Part shown: one piece after another, positions 1 through 9,745 of the stretch
Position numbering within the stretch: the first letter of the stretch is position 1
Layout: the number at the start of each line of letters is the position of its first letter
Assembly (NCBI RefSeq): GCF_003600835.1
Contig: NZ_NQYC01000001.1
Location: forward strand, 2,188,001-2,252,000
Reading direction: 5' to 3'
Length of the DNA stretch: 64,000 nucleotides
Source: Bacillus sp. PK3_68
GTDB taxonomy: Bacteria; Bacillota; Bacilli; Bacillales; Domibacillaceae
Program-made: the position numbers and the translations under genes
The notes under the pieces: generated by a model
Seen by the model: the letters and a program-made list of their open reading frames with translations, nothing else
Database searches by the model: none
Told to the model about the DNA's origin: nothing

Positions 1-1030
1 TCACATCACGGGAAAGAACGATAATTTTTTCTAACTTTCCCTTCTTCAAAACTGGAGCAGCAGTCGATAAAATCTTTACATTCCTTCGGCTAGTTTGTGT
101 CATGCTAATTCTTTGCTTCTCTTTTAGGCAGTGATCTACAATATTAGGCTCAAACAGCCCTTCTACTTCTAACTCGTATATATTTTTTCCAATCAAATCA
201 TCTTTTGAATAAGGCCGCCAAAAATTCTCAAGGAAAGCACCCGCTATGTTGGAGATTTCCCCAGACGGCCGTATAGCCATGATTTGTTCGTTGGATGCCG
301 CGTAAATCGTCTGAAGCTCTTCCGTCAGCTCACGAACAAACTCCAACCCGCTCACTGCTTTTTCCAAATGTTCCTGCAAATAAAACACATGGACAACTCC
401 CTCTATTTGTCCTTCATGATATACAGGGGAAAAGTGGCCGGTCATTTTCTTAAAGTTAAAAGAACTGTCAACACCAAATTTCTTCTCACCTGCCAAAACA
501 TTTTCCATTTCCACATCAGCAGCGATAATTTTTTTATAATTTCTTCCCGCAAGGATCGAGCGGGACAATCCTAAAATCTGGCCGGCCGTTTCATTCATAA
601 AATTCACTTCAAACTGCTGATTCGTTGTAATAATTCCAATTTCTGCGCTGTTCAGGCTATGATTTAAAATTTCTAGCTGCAGCTGGGCAAGCTGGTTTTT
701 AGCTTCCTCAATAGTAATATAACCGACTGCCTGTTTTTGCTCATCGACCCCGGCGACAATATGGCAGTTGTGACAAAACTCTACCCACCCTGTCTCACGG
801 ACAAGAAGCAAATCCTTTTCGTATTCAATCGGCTGGTTTAATGATTCAGCCCCCTTTACTTGTTTCATTAAATCGCCGAGGGTAAGATAGCCGACTAGTT
901 CTTCTTTTTCATAGACAAATGCCGTGTGGCTCTCTTCCCGCGCAAGCAAGCTGATGGCACCCTGTACTGTAGCTTCGCTTGATAGGCCAGGTGGCAAAGG
1001 CAATAAAATCTCCTGCCATCTCCATCTCAT
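1..1030 (-). CDS. CBS-PAS regulator, probable sigma-54-dependent activator (3' part outside window)
   Basis: The reverse strand reads open from an ATG at 1030 to the window edge, giving 343 residues without a stop. Residues about 15-115 look like a CBS pair (short segments ending in GYLTLGDL and GYITIEEA). Residues about 125-225 look like one PAS domain (SAEIGIITTNQQFEVNFMN) and about 235-343 like a second, ending KIIVLSRDV. That ending is typical of the PAS that precedes the AAA+ domain in sigma-54 activators such as PrdR or RocR-like proteins. The AAA+ and Fis domains themselves are not in the window, so the class is inferred. The start has AAGGGG ten bases upstream. A textbook sigma-54 promoter and a palindromic element lie upstream, suggesting autoregulation or control by a sister activator. 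Confidence 0.72.
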   Translation of the reverse strand, partial: MRWRWQEILLPLPPGLSSEATVQGAISLLAREESHTAFVYEKEELVGYLTLGDLMKQVKGAESLNQPIEYEKDLLLVRETGWVEFCHNCHIVAGVDEQKQAVGYITIEEAKNQLAQLQLEILNHSLNSAEIGIITTNQQFEVNFMNETAGQILGLSRSILAGRNYKKIIAADVEMENVLAGEKKFGVDSSFNFKKMTGHFSPVYHEGQIEGVVHVFYLQEHLEKAVSGLEFVRELTEELQTIYAASNEQIMAIRPSGEISNIAGAFLENFWRPYSKDDLIGKNIYELEVEGLFEPNIVDHCLKEKQRISMTQTSRRNVKILSTAAPVLKKGKLEKIIVLSRDV

Positions 1031-1130
1031 AGTCACTGAACCCCTTTCCATTGAATCAACGGGAAAAGAACTTTCTACCTGGCAAACAAACGATTCAAAA
1101 AGTTGAATACGTTTACATCTGCTTTTATAT

Positions 1131-1148
1131 AAGCAATTATCGTGCCAA
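1131..1148 (-). promoter_or_regulatory. sigma-54 (-24/-12) promoter
   Basis: Reverse-strand TTGGCACGATAATTGCTT matches the sigma-54 consensus TTGGCAC-N5-TTGCW, with exactly ten bases between the GG and GC elements. Transcription would start near 1120 and lead into the regulator gene that begins at 1030. Confidence 0.8.
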
Positions 1149-1275
1149 ATAGAAGTTATTCTAAAAATAAATGAAAAATTCAGAAAAGAGCACCTCTTTT
1201 CCTTGCTGTTTCAGCTCTTCGCTTTTCCCTCTACCTGTAACAGTATTCGACAGTTATATTTAAAACCCCTTTTCT

Positions 1276-1317
1276 GTTCTTGCAAAGCTGCAATCATTAT
1301 TGCAGTTTTGCAAGAAC
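1276..1317. promoter_or_regulatory. Palindromic upstream activator site candidate
   Basis: Two 19-base arms (1276-1294 and 1299-1317) form an inverted repeat with a 4-base gap and one mismatch; the core is TTCTTGCAAAGCTGCAAT. No T-tract follows on either strand, so a terminator is unlikely. It lies about 130-170 bp upstream of the sigma-54 promoter, a normal enhancer distance. A further TTCTTGCAAA half-site occurs at 1433-1442. A close relative of the element lies at 58458-58492 upstream of the NCS1 permease. The rest of the gap between 1031 and 1475 holds nothing else recognisable. Confidence 0.6.
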
Positions 1318-1475
1318 TCTGTATTACTTCAAATTAAAAGTAGGAGCCTATTTGTAAAATAAATATCCAAAACTGAAGATTATGCTTTTTAATATAGAAA
1401 TGCCGCCGGAATCAGACGGAGGCAAACGGCTATTCTTGCAAACTTGAAATACGCAGTGCCCAGGCGGTGCACTGC

Positions 1476-2636
1476 CTATGAAGAGCTGTCACAGGAGGCG
1501 TTTCTTGCTCGCTTTGAAGAATACAAACGAAGAAGCTGTTCGGCTGTTTGACTCGCTTGGTAAGCAGCTACTCCAGGATTCATAGCCTGTTCAACAGTCA
1601 AGCAGTCTGACTGAATTGAAAAGATGCCGTCAAAGTATGGATGAAGTGATGCTACATCTTTTCCAAGCCTGCCAGCAAGAGCAATAACAGGTTTATTGTG
1701 CAGTTTTGCAAGCTTTGCTACACCAACAGGGACCTTCCCAAGCAAACTCTGTCCATCAAGACTTCCTTCCCCTGTAACGACTAAATCAGCCTTCTTAATG
1801 TCTGACTCCAGCCCAACCAACTGGATAACCATTTCAACGCCTGATATAATTTCACCGCCAAGTGCGGCAGCTACAGCCCCACCAATTCCACCGGCTGCTC
1901 CGCTTCCTCTTACCTTCTGTACATCGGTCCCGTAAGCTTGCTGAAACAAACAGGCGACCCTTTGCAAGGCTTGATCCAACCGCTCCACCTCCTGCTCGTT
2001 TGCTCCCTTTTGCCGGGCAAATACAAAAGCGGCTCCCTCTCGTCCATAAAACGGATTCATCACATCGCTTGCTGCCAAAAATCGCGTTTCCCGTATTGCT
2101 GGATGAATCTGTTTATCGCAAAACGAATGAATGGACAGCAATGGATTGCCAGCTTTCCTTATTTCATTGTTGCGGTGATCGTATAACTTCCAGCCGAGTG
2201 CCTGAAGCATTCCAAGACCACCATCATTTGTGGCACTGCCGCCGAGCGAGATAATAATCTGGCGGTATCCCTCATCGAGCGCTGCCTTAATCTGTTCACC
2301 CAATCCATACGTATTGACAGCCATCGGAGATCGCTCTGTTTCTGCTAGAAGCGTTAAACCGCTGCTTTCCGCGCATTCAATTAAAGCAGTGGGTTCTCCC
2401 TCATATTTCATAGTGAGATAAGAAGCTTCCGCGGATCGCATGAGCGGATCGCAAACCATTAGTTTTCGCAGCGTGCCGGGTAATACCGCTATCGTTCCTT
2501 CACCGCCATCTGCCATTGGCACAATCTTTATCTCCGCGTGTGGAATAGCCTTTTCCACTCCAGCTGCCATCGCTTTCCCAACAGCTGCGGCTGAAAGCGA
2601 CCCTTTAAACGAATCCGGTGCAATAACAATATTCAT
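1476..2636 (-). CDS. Glycerate kinase (GlxK/GarK family)
   Basis: The protein of about 386 residues phosphorylates D-glycerate with ATP. It begins MNIVIAPDSFKGSLSA, the signature start of the family, and carries MADGGEGT (about 45-52), SLGGSATNDGGLGML (about 130-145), GSGAAGGIGGA and VVTGEGSLDGQSL, all typical glycerate kinase blocks. Length equals the family norm (about 380). The ATG at 2636 is chosen because AGAAGG lies six bases upstream; a TTG two codons earlier would sit on top of that site. It follows acoR on the same strand after about 165 bp. It is not known as part of acetoin metabolism, so the adjacency may be incidental. Confidence 0.9.
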   Translation of the reverse strand: MNIVIAPDSFKGSLSAAAVGKAMAAGVEKAIPHAEIKIVPMADGGEGTIAVLPGTLRKLMVCDPLMRSAEASYLTMKYEGEPTALIECAESSGLTLLAETERSPMAVNTYGLGEQIKAALDEGYRQIIISLGGSATNDGGLGMLQALGWKLYDHRNNEIRKAGNPLLSIHSFCDKQIHPAIRETRFLAASDVMNPFYGREGAAFVFARQKGANEQEVERLDQALQRVACLFQQAYGTDVQKVRGSGAAGGIGGAVAAALGGEIISGVEMVIQLVGLESDIKKADLVVTGEGSLDGQSLLGKVPVGVAKLAKLHNKPVIALAGRLGKDVASLHPYFDGIFSIQSDCLTVEQAMNPGVAAYQASQTAEQLLRLYSSKRARNASCDSSS

Positions 2637-2801
2637 ATTCAACCTTCTTTCAGCACTTTTTCTTTATTTATTTTAGCGGACGAATAGGGAAATTCCTTTA
2701 TCCTGGCCATAAGTCTATTTACCTTCCTCTCTTCACTACTATCATTTCTCTCGGCTGCTACTTGTCCACAAAAAAGAGCAGGAGGTTTTCCTGCCAACTT
2801 G

Positions 2802-4636
2802 TTAAAGGTGATATTTTTGCATGCGCCTGTAAAATGTACTTCTCGGCATATTCAACAGTTTTGCTGCTTGAGAGACATTCCCTTGCGTTTTCTGCAGTGC
2901 CTCAATCATTAAATCTTTTTGGATGTTTTCCCGTGCGTTTAGCTTGTGTGTCTCTTTCTGGATAGGAAAACAATGAACATCTGTCACAAAAAATTTATCT
3001 AATACGTGGTAATTTTCCGCTCCAAGATAAGGGAATGAAATGCGTAAACGCTCCAATACATTGAACAGCTCCCGAATATTTCCCGGCCAGTCGTATTGTT
3101 TTAGCCTTTCTATATATTCTTCTGGCATCTGAACATTCCAGTCATTTTGCTTACAATAATAGTGGACTAAATACGGAATGTCTTCCTTTCTTTCCCGTAA
3201 TGGAGGAACATAAATCGGGTACACATGAAGACGATAATATAAATCCTTTCGGAATTTCCCTTCTTCTACAAGTTGACTGAGATTCCAATGGGTAGCTGTG
3301 ATGATGCGAACATCCAATTCAATTTCTTTCGTCCCTCCCACCGGTGTTATTCTTCTTTCTTGGAGAACGCGTAATAGCTTCACCTGCATAGCCGGTGAAA
3401 TTTCGCCGATCTCGTCCAAAAAAATTGTACCGTTATTTGCCTGCTCAAATTTTCCTTTATGGCCTTGCCGCTTTGCTCCGGTGAAAGCACCTTCTACATA
3501 ACCAAACAATTCACTTTCTATTAATTCAGCTGGAAGCGCGCCGCAATTTAAAGCAATAAAAGGCCCATTTTTTCTCTTGCTATTAAAATGAATTGCTCGA
3601 GCGATGATTTCTTTTCCTGTACCTGTTTCTCCCGAAATATAGACACTGGCTTCTGTTGGGGCCACTCTCTTAACATTATCCAGTGTTCGTTGGAAAGAAG
3701 AACTCGTGCCAATAGTGCCTTCAAAATAAAAAGGCTTAGAGGTTAATGTCCAGCTCGAAGACAGCTCGTCCACTTTCTTTATATGCAGACAAGTACCGAT
3801 ACATGTTGTCTGATCGCTTGCTAGAATAGAAGACTCCATTTCTACTTTCATGCCGTACTTGAGCAGCTCTTTTCTATCCATTCCTTTATAGTTAGGAATG
3901 TGCTGTCGTAAATCCTCACTGACGGCAACTACCTTCTCTCTTTCATTACAAACGACTACTGACTGGCTGCTCTCCAGTAAATGCGTACATCGATTAATTA
4001 ATTCGATTTCTTTTTTGTGGGCTTGGACATTTAACTCCTTCTCCGCTTCCTGGGCAAGCGAAGCAACCATGCCAAGCATAAATGGATGGGCTCGATCCAC
4101 TGGACAGGATACATCAATTACACCAAGCAATTCGCCTTCACATGAATGAATTGGAGCCGCTGCACAACTCCAGTTATGAGAAGCAATGGAATAATGCTCT
4201 GAACCGCTGACCATAATCGCTTCACTTGTTTGTAGAGCCGTGCCAATCGCATTTGTTCCGACTTCCTCTTCCGTCCAACGTACCCCTTCAACAAAATTAA
4301 TCCTCCTGGCTTCATGCAGAACCTTCTTATTTCCAGTGATTGATAACACATACCCTGAAGGATCAATCAATAGTACGATTGCTTCTAATTCGATCATCAT
4401 CTTATCAATTCTTTTCAAAGTTGGCAAAACAGCTTGGAGAAGCAAGGAGTTTTTTTCTTTTTGCTGTTTAAATAAATCACTCGTCAAAAAATGCTCGCCT
4501 TTTTTAAGTAAGGATTCACCTGCTGGCTTTTGCAGCGATGCCAGGATTCAATAATTCGTTTACTAATACGGGAGGGATCCAGTACTCCTTCATTAACAAA
4601 GCGTTTCCATGTACTCAAATAACAGACGGATTGCAT
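2802..4636 (-). pseudogene. acoR: AcoR, sigma-54-dependent acetoin operon activator (single frameshift)
   Basis: An open frame of 561 residues (2802-4487) holds a GAF-type sensor (EEVGTNAIGTAL, SCAAAPIH), a AAA+ sigma-54 interaction domain (GETGTGKE Walker A, ESELFGYVEGAFTGA with the GAFTGA loop, GTIFLDEIGE Walker B) and a Fis helix-turn-helix (NVSQAAKLLNMPRSTFYRR). Upstream, an ATG at 4636 with AAGGGG eight bases before it encodes about 45 residues of the normal AcoR N-terminus, including IIESWHRCK and VNPYLKK. That frame stops near 4490. One extra A in the run at 4500-4505 (a T run near 4490 is an alternative) joins both parts into about 611 residues, close to the 605 of B. subtilis AcoR. 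It probably activates the acoA promoter. The break looks like a base-calling deletion. Confidence 0.88.
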
Positions 4637-4822
4637 TCAAATATCCCCTTAAATCATTCATTTAGTACACCTGAAAAGCTTATTCATATGTATGCTTGAG
4701 GACAGTTTCTTTTGTGAGATTAGATGAATAGACTGATGAACAACGGCAGGAGAAAAGAAGCTAATAATTACTTTCCCCATTATAAAATAGATAGAAAATT
4801 TAGGCAATTATCATTTTCTACT

Positions 4823-4867
4823 AAAAAAAGACAAAAAACTTCATGCGAAACACTTTCGCATGAAGTT
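4823..4867 (-). terminator. Terminator after acoL
   Basis: A perfect hairpin (ACTTCATGCGAAA / TTTCGCATGAAGT) is followed on the minus strand by a T-rich tract. It separates acoL from acoR. Confidence 0.85.
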
Positions 4868-4879
4868 ACAACGCTCTCT

Positions 4880-6259
4880 TCAAATGTGTATGGCCTGACC
4901 GACCGTACAGGATATCGCTTCATAAATTGCTTCTGATAAGCTGGGATGTGCAGCTATAACCCAGTCTAAGCTATCTGCTGTCATCTCTCCATGAAGCATA
5001 ACGGCCCCTTGTCCAATCAGCTCTGTGGCATGTGGTCCAACAATCGACAGACCAACAATTTCATTGTATTCAGGCTCGATAAGCACTTTGACTTTTCCGG
5101 CTGCTTGATTAAGAATCACTGACTTTCCGTTCGCCATAAATGGAAACTCGCCTATTTTTATATCGCCATACTCCACACGCGCCTGCTTTTCGGTTAACCC
5201 GACGCTCGCTATTTCGGGAGAGGTATAAATACAGCGGGGGACAGCTCGATAGTTCGCGTCTATAGACTCTCCGCAAGCATTCACTGCCGCTACTGTCCCT
5301 TCGTGAAAAGCTACATGGGCAAGCTGAATTCCTCCAATAATATCTCCGCAGGCGTAAATATGAGGTATATTTGTTTCCATCCGGCTGTTCACTTCAATAC
5401 CATGTTTAGAATGGAAGATTCCGCCTTTGTCTAACCCTAAATTTTCTACCCGCGGTTTTCTTCCGACGGCCACCAATACTCGTTCCGCGGCCAGCTTTTC
5501 AACCCCTTGATTCGTCTCTATTATCACTTCTCTTGTACTGGCATTTACCTCTTTGACAGCACTGGAGGTATAGACAGTCACCCCATCTGCCTGCAGCTTT
5601 GCCTGCAAAATTGCAGCAATATCTGCATCTTCACCCGGCAACAGTTGATCAGTCATCTCAACAACTGTTACTTTGGCTCCCATTCGGCTATAAATACTGG
5701 CAAACTCACAGCCGATCACTCCTCCACCAATAATCACCAACGTGGACGGAATAACAGGAAGCGATATCGCTTGTCTGCTGTGAATGATCCACTCACCGTC
5801 AAATGGCGCAAAAGGCAAAGAAACAGGCTCTGAACCAGCTGCAATAATAAACTTGTCCGCCGAAACAGTCTTTTCTCCTTCTGTCGTTGCCACTAATAAG
5901 CTATATGCGTCTCTAAAGCGAGCTTGCCCATTCATGACCGTAATTTTATTTTTCGTTACTAAATGCTTTACGCCCGCCACTAACGTCCGGATCATTTTTT
6001 CTTTTCGCAGCTGCACATATGCCCAGTCCACTTCTGCATGAGCGGATAACGAACGAATGCCAAACTCCTCTGCCTGCTTCACTTTTTCAAACATATCCGC
6101 ACTTTCTAATAGTGCCTTTGTTGGCATACATCCTTCATTTAAACATACGCCGCCTAAAGGACCCTCATCAATGAGGGTGACTTGCCGGCCTTGCCGGGCG
6201 GCAGTAATTGCCGCCACATACCCTGCAGGCCCGCCACCGATAATTGCAATGGTTGTCAT
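4880..6259 (-). CDS. acoL: Acetoin dehydrogenase complex E3, dihydrolipoyl dehydrogenase
   Basis: 459 residues. It reoxidises the dihydrolipoyl group of the E2 subunit, passing electrons through FAD to NAD+. The N-terminal FAD fold shows IAIIGGGPAGYVAA, the redox disulfide GGVCLNEGCMPTKAL (about 35-50), the NAD-binding VIIGGGVIGCEFASIYSRMG (about 175) and the C-terminal dimerisation domain with the active-site His-Glu block HPSLSEAIYEAI. Length matches the family. It is the last gene of acoABCL, 16 bp after acoC, and is followed by a strong terminator. Confidence 0.95.
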   Translation of the reverse strand: MTTIAIIGGGPAGYVAAITAARQGRQVTLIDEGPLGGVCLNEGCMPTKALLESADMFEKVKQAEEFGIRSLSAHAEVDWAYVQLRKEKMIRTLVAGVKHLVTKNKITVMNGQARFRDAYSLLVATTEGEKTVSADKFIIAAGSEPVSLPFAPFDGEWIIHSRQAISLPVIPSTLVIIGGGVIGCEFASIYSRMGAKVTVVEMTDQLLPGEDADIAAILQAKLQADGVTVYTSSAVKEVNASTREVIIETNQGVEKLAAERVLVAVGRKPRVENLGLDKGGIFHSKHGIEVNSRMETNIPHIYACGDIIGGIQLAHVAFHEGTVAAVNACGESIDANYRAVPRCIYTSPEIASVGLTEKQARVEYGDIKIGEFPFMANGKSVILNQAAGKVKVLIEPEYNEIVGLSIVGPHATELIGQGAVMLHGEMTADSLDWVIAAHPSLSEAIYEAISCTVGQAIHI

Positions 6260-6275
6260 ATAATCTACCTTCCTT

Positions 6276-7495
6276 CTAAAGCAGCATTATAAACGGATCT
6301 TCCAGCAGCTGTTTAATCGTTTGTAAAAAAGCAGCAGCAGGTGCTCCGTCCAATACCCGGTGATCAAATGTCAGGCTAAGAGGCAGCAAGCTTCTGCGCT
6401 CCACTTTTTCCCCTCTAAAAACGGCCGCATCCTCCACGGACCCGACACCAAGAATACCGGCTTCAGGCGGATTTAAAATCGGCGTAAAGTATTCGACTCC
6501 ATAAGTCCCGAGGTTGCTAATTGTAAAAGTAGAACCTATCATTTCATCCTGACTCAGCCCCCTTGACGCGCACGCTGAGCGGCTTGTTTGATTTTTTTAG
6601 CCAACTGGATTAGCGAATCGTTTTGCGCCTCTTGAACAACTGGCACTACAAGTCCTTTTTCCAATGCAACAGCTATACCGAGATGAATCGATTCAAATAC
6701 ATGAATGTGATCATCTATGTAAGCACTGTTCATTTGCGGATGCTTTTGCAGCGCGAGTACAACGGCCCGAGCCACAAGGTCATTCATTGAGAGCTTTGTG
6801 TCAAAATGGGATTGAACGGTCTCTGCCAGTTGTGTACGCAGTTTTACAGCATCAGTTACATCCACTTTTGTTGTCATTGTTAATTGTGCACTGTCTTTTA
6901 AGCTGTCGTGCATGCGTTTAGCAATCACTTTGCGCATGCCCATCACTGGTGTTTTATGTGCTTCGTTAGCGACTTTACTCTCTTTTTGCTCGATTGCTTG
7001 GGGAACTCCCACATAGGAGATTGCTTTTTCTATATCTTCTTTTATAATTCTCCCGCCCGGTCCTGATCCTTCCAACAGCTTGTAGTCAATACCGGCTTTC
7101 TCTGCCATCTTGCGGGCAACAGGTGAAATTTTTACCCGGTTTTTTGTATTTACTTTAGAAAGTGAAGCAGTCTTCTCTGACTCAGCAACTGTGGCGGCAA
7201 TCTCTTTTTCGGCTTTCTCTTCTTCAGCAGAAACCTTTGCTTCCGGCACTTTCTCGTTTGGCTGGCCAATGTAGCCAATGACCGTTCCAGGAGGGACTCC
7301 CTGTCCCTCCTGCACGGTAATCTCCAACATGCTTCCAGCTGCTGGCGCTTCGAGCTCCATTTCAATCTTCTCCGAGTTAATGCTGGCAATCAGTTCGCCC
7401 TTTTCTACCACATCTCCCACTTGCTTGTTCCAAATAGAAACCGTTCCTTCCTTCATCGCCATCCCTAATTTTGGCATGATCACTTCTACAGCCAT
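6276..7495 (-). pseudogene. acoC: Acetoin dehydrogenase complex E2, dihydrolipoamide acetyltransferase (frameshifted)
   Basis: E2 transfers the acetyl group to CoA and forms the core of the complex. The 5' frame (7495-6554, 313 residues) holds a lipoyl domain (lysine in NSEKIEMELEAP, about residue 43), a peripheral-subunit-binding domain (RVKISPVARKMAEKAG, about 120-160) and the first half of the catalytic domain. The 3' frame (6542-6276) begins in STFTISNLG and carries the catalytic motif FDHRVLDG. The frame breaks at the C run 6558-6562 (G5 on the coding strand); a sixth G gives QGGLSQDEMIGSTFTIS, the normal E2 sequence, and an intact protein of about 406 residues. A homopolymer undercall is more likely than true inactivation because both halves are fully conserved. 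Confidence 0.9.
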
Positions 7496-7523
7496 GTAAC
7501 CCCTTCCTTTCTTCTTTATTTGC

Positions 7524-8555
7524 TTATACGCTGAGAGAAGCTTCTCCTAAAAGTTCCGAAACAACCTTTATCACTTTCTCAGGCGTAGGAAGATATATAT
7601 CTTCTAAAGGAGGAGAAAATGGGACTGGTGTATGCGGTGCAGTTATGCGTTTAATTGGTGCATCCAGCGCATCAAACCCTTTATCCGCAACCATTGCTGC
7701 AATGTCCGTCGCTACGTTGCAGCGCGGGTTCGCTTCATCAATAATAACGAGGCGATTCGTTTTTGCAACAGAAGAAAGAATGGTTTCTTCATCTAATGGC
7801 GATAAGCTGCGCGGGTCTACTACTTCTACTTCTATTCCCTGGCTGGCAAGACGATCAGCAGCTTCCAAAGCGGTATTCACTTGCTTTCCAATACCGACAA
7901 TGGTCAAATCAGAACCTGCCCGCTTGATATCTGCTTTTCCAATTGGAAGGGTGTAATACTCTTCCGGCACTTCTCCGGTCACGTTATAAAGGGTTTTGTC
8001 CTCGAAGAAGATGACGGGGTCATTGTCTTCAATGGCCGCAAGCAGCAACCCCTTCGCATCATAAGGGGTAGAAGGGACAACCACTTTCAACCCAGGAACG
8101 CTCGTGAATAGCGCATACAGGCTTTGCGAGTGTTGAGCAGCTGCACGAAAGCCTGCTCCATGCATCGTACGCACTGTCACAGGAACCTGCGCTTTTCCGC
8201 CAAACATATAGCGGAATTTTGCCCCCTGATTTAATACTTCGTCGAGACAGCTGCCGATAAAATCATTAAACATCAGCTCAGCAATCGGCCGCAGCCCTGT
8301 AGAAGCGGCTGCCATCGCCGCACCCATATAGCCTGCTTCGGCGATCGGCGTATCTAAAATCCGTTCCCTTCCAAACTCCTGGACGAGCCCTTTTGTAACA
8401 CCGAGCACACCGCCCCATGCGTCTTCATCCTGCAAATGATCCACTTCTGCTCCTCCAGCAACATCCTCCCCCATTAAAATGACATTCTCATCTTTCCTCA
8501 TTGCTAGTGTGATTGCTTCATTAATTGCTTCCGACATGCTTATTGATCTCGCCAT
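7524..8555 (-). CDS. acoB: Acetoin dehydrogenase E1 component, beta subunit
   Basis: 343 residues. Together with AcoA it forms the thiamine-diphosphate-dependent E1, which cleaves acetoin to acetaldehyde and an acetyl group. Typical beta-subunit blocks are ENVILMGEDVAGGAEV, DTPIAEAGYMGAAMAAA, MFGGKAQVPVTVRTMHGAG and the C-terminal EEANPRC-like VIIDEANPRCNVATDIA. Length is normal. It lies 24 bp after acoA and 28 bp before acoC, in one operon. Confidence 0.94.
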   Translation of the reverse strand: MARSISMSEAINEAITLAMRKDENVILMGEDVAGGAEVDHLQDEDAWGGVLGVTKGLVQEFGRERILDTPIAEAGYMGAAMAAASTGLRPIAELMFNDFIGSCLDEVLNQGAKFRYMFGGKAQVPVTVRTMHGAGFRAAAQHSQSLYALFTSVPGLKVVVPSTPYDAKGLLLAAIEDNDPVIFFEDKTLYNVTGEVPEEYYTLPIGKADIKRAGSDLTIVGIGKQVNTALEAADRLASQGIEVEVVDPRSLSPLDEETILSSVAKTNRLVIIDEANPRCNVATDIAAMVADKGFDALDAPIKRITAPHTPVPFSPPLEDIYLPTPEKVIKVVSELLGEASLSV

Positions 8556-8579
8556 ATTGATCTCTCCTTATTTAAAAAG

Positions 8580-9572
8580 TTAATAGGATACATAAACATC
8601 TGTCAGTAACTCGGATGCTTCCGGATATGGGCTTTCCTCACTAAATTGCACGGCTCGTTCAATCGCTTTCTCAACGGATTCTTCAAGGGAGGCTAACTCG
8701 TTTTCACCTAAAATTTGTCGGGTTAATAAATGCTTTTTAAATTGAATAATGGCATCCTTCTCCTGCTTATGCTCTTTCTTCTCTTGTTCTGCCTTGTATG
8801 TTTGGGCATCTCCCTCGAAATGTCCATAATTACGATAAGTCATACATTCAATTAGCGTTGGCCCTTCTCCACGGCGAGCTCTTTGTATCGCTTCTTCAGC
8901 CGCCTGGTAAACGGCAAGGACATCTTTTCCATCCACACGAACTCCCGGAATGCCATAGGCAGTTGCTCGGTCTGCAATCGTTTGGCAGCTCGATGCATAT
9001 TCGAATGGCGTTGCCTCCGCATAACCGTTATTTTCAGCAATAAAAACAACAGGAAGCTTCCAAATCGCCGCCAAATTGATTCCTTCGTGGAACGTCCCAT
9101 GGTTATTCGCCCCGTCCCCAAAGAAACAGACACTGACCCTGTCTGTCTTTTTATATTTCGCTGTTAAAGCAGCACCGCATGCAAGCGGGAACCCTCCGCC
9201 AACAATGCCGTTTGCCCCGAGCATCCCTTTATTTAAATCAGCGATATGCATCGATCCGCCTTTTCCCTTGCACAATCCTGTTGCTTTTCCGTATATTTCA
9301 GCCATCATGCCATCGAGGTCGCAGCCCTTTGCAATACAATGGCCATGCCCGCGATGAGTGCTCGTAATTGTGTCTTTATCATCTAGATGAGCGCAGACAC
9401 CGACCGCCACTGCTTCCTCACCGGCATACAAATGAACGAAACCCGGTAAAATTCCTTGCGCAAACAATTCATGGACTTTATCCTCGAACTGGCGAATCTC
9501 TAGCATCTTCTGATACATCCATCGGGCCTTATCTTGCGTCAATGTAACTCCTTTGTTCTGCAGCACTTCCAT
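8580..9572 (-). CDS. acoA: Acetoin dehydrogenase E1 component, alpha subunit
   Basis: 330 residues. The thiamine-diphosphate-binding motif runs from FFGDGANNHGTFHEG to AENNGYAE, with TSTHRGHGHCIAKG and YRNYGHFEGD typical of the E1-alpha family. It is the first gene of acoABCL. The ATG at 9572 is preceded by AGGAGG nine bases upstream and by a sigma-54 promoter about 45 bases upstream. The order acoA-acoB-acoC-acoL-acoR matches that of B. subtilis. Confidence 0.95.
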   Translation of the reverse strand: MEVLQNKGVTLTQDKARWMYQKMLEIRQFEDKVHELFAQGILPGFVHLYAGEEAVAVGVCAHLDDKDTITSTHRGHGHCIAKGCDLDGMMAEIYGKATGLCKGKGGSMHIADLNKGMLGANGIVGGGFPLACGAALTAKYKKTDRVSVCFFGDGANNHGTFHEGINLAAIWKLPVVFIAENNGYAEATPFEYASSCQTIADRATAYGIPGVRVDGKDVLAVYQAAEEAIQRARRGEGPTLIECMTYRNYGHFEGDAQTYKAEQEKKEHKQEKDAIIQFKKHLLTRQILGENELASLEESVEKAIERAVQFSEESPYPEASELLTDVYVSY

Positions 9573-9612
9573 GGTTAACAGCCTCCTATCATTTGCTTTC
9601 TCCTATTACTTA

Positions 9613-9632
9613 TTGCAAATGCTATGCCAAGC
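9613..9632 (-). promoter_or_regulatory. sigma-54 promoter of the acoABCL operon
   Basis: Reverse-strand TTGGCATAGCATTTGC has GG and GC separated by ten bases, close to TTGGCAC-N5-TTGC. Transcription would start near 9602, about 30 bases before acoA. It fits the known sigma-54/AcoR control of acetoin operons in Bacillus. Confidence 0.85.
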
Positions 9633-9671
9633 TTCAAAGCGCATAGAAACAGTCTTTCGCAAATAAAAAAA

Positions 9672-9715
9672 GAGACAAAGTGAGACAGTTGTCCCACTTT
9701 GTCTCGCTTTGTCTC
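9672..9715. promoter_or_regulatory. GAGACAAAG repeat cluster: AcoR site candidate and/or terminator
   Basis: GAGACAAAGTGAGACA (9672-9687) faces TGTCCCACTTTGTCTC (9690-9705), one mismatch, and a third copy of the half-site (CTTTGTCTC) follows to 9715. The centre lies about 60 bp upstream of the -24 element, a usual enhancer position. The same hairpin ends in a T run on both strands, so it could also terminate the small membrane gene at 9746-10027. The sequence alone does not separate the two roles. Confidence 0.6.
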
Positions 9716-9745
9716 TTTTTTTATTACTTGTCCATTCCACACTCG

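Noticed and set aside
6550-6570. Programmed -1 frameshift in acoC
   Set aside because: The G5 site does not allow tandem slippage with matched codon-anticodon pairing, no stimulatory structure is evident, and other genes in the window show the same kind of defect.
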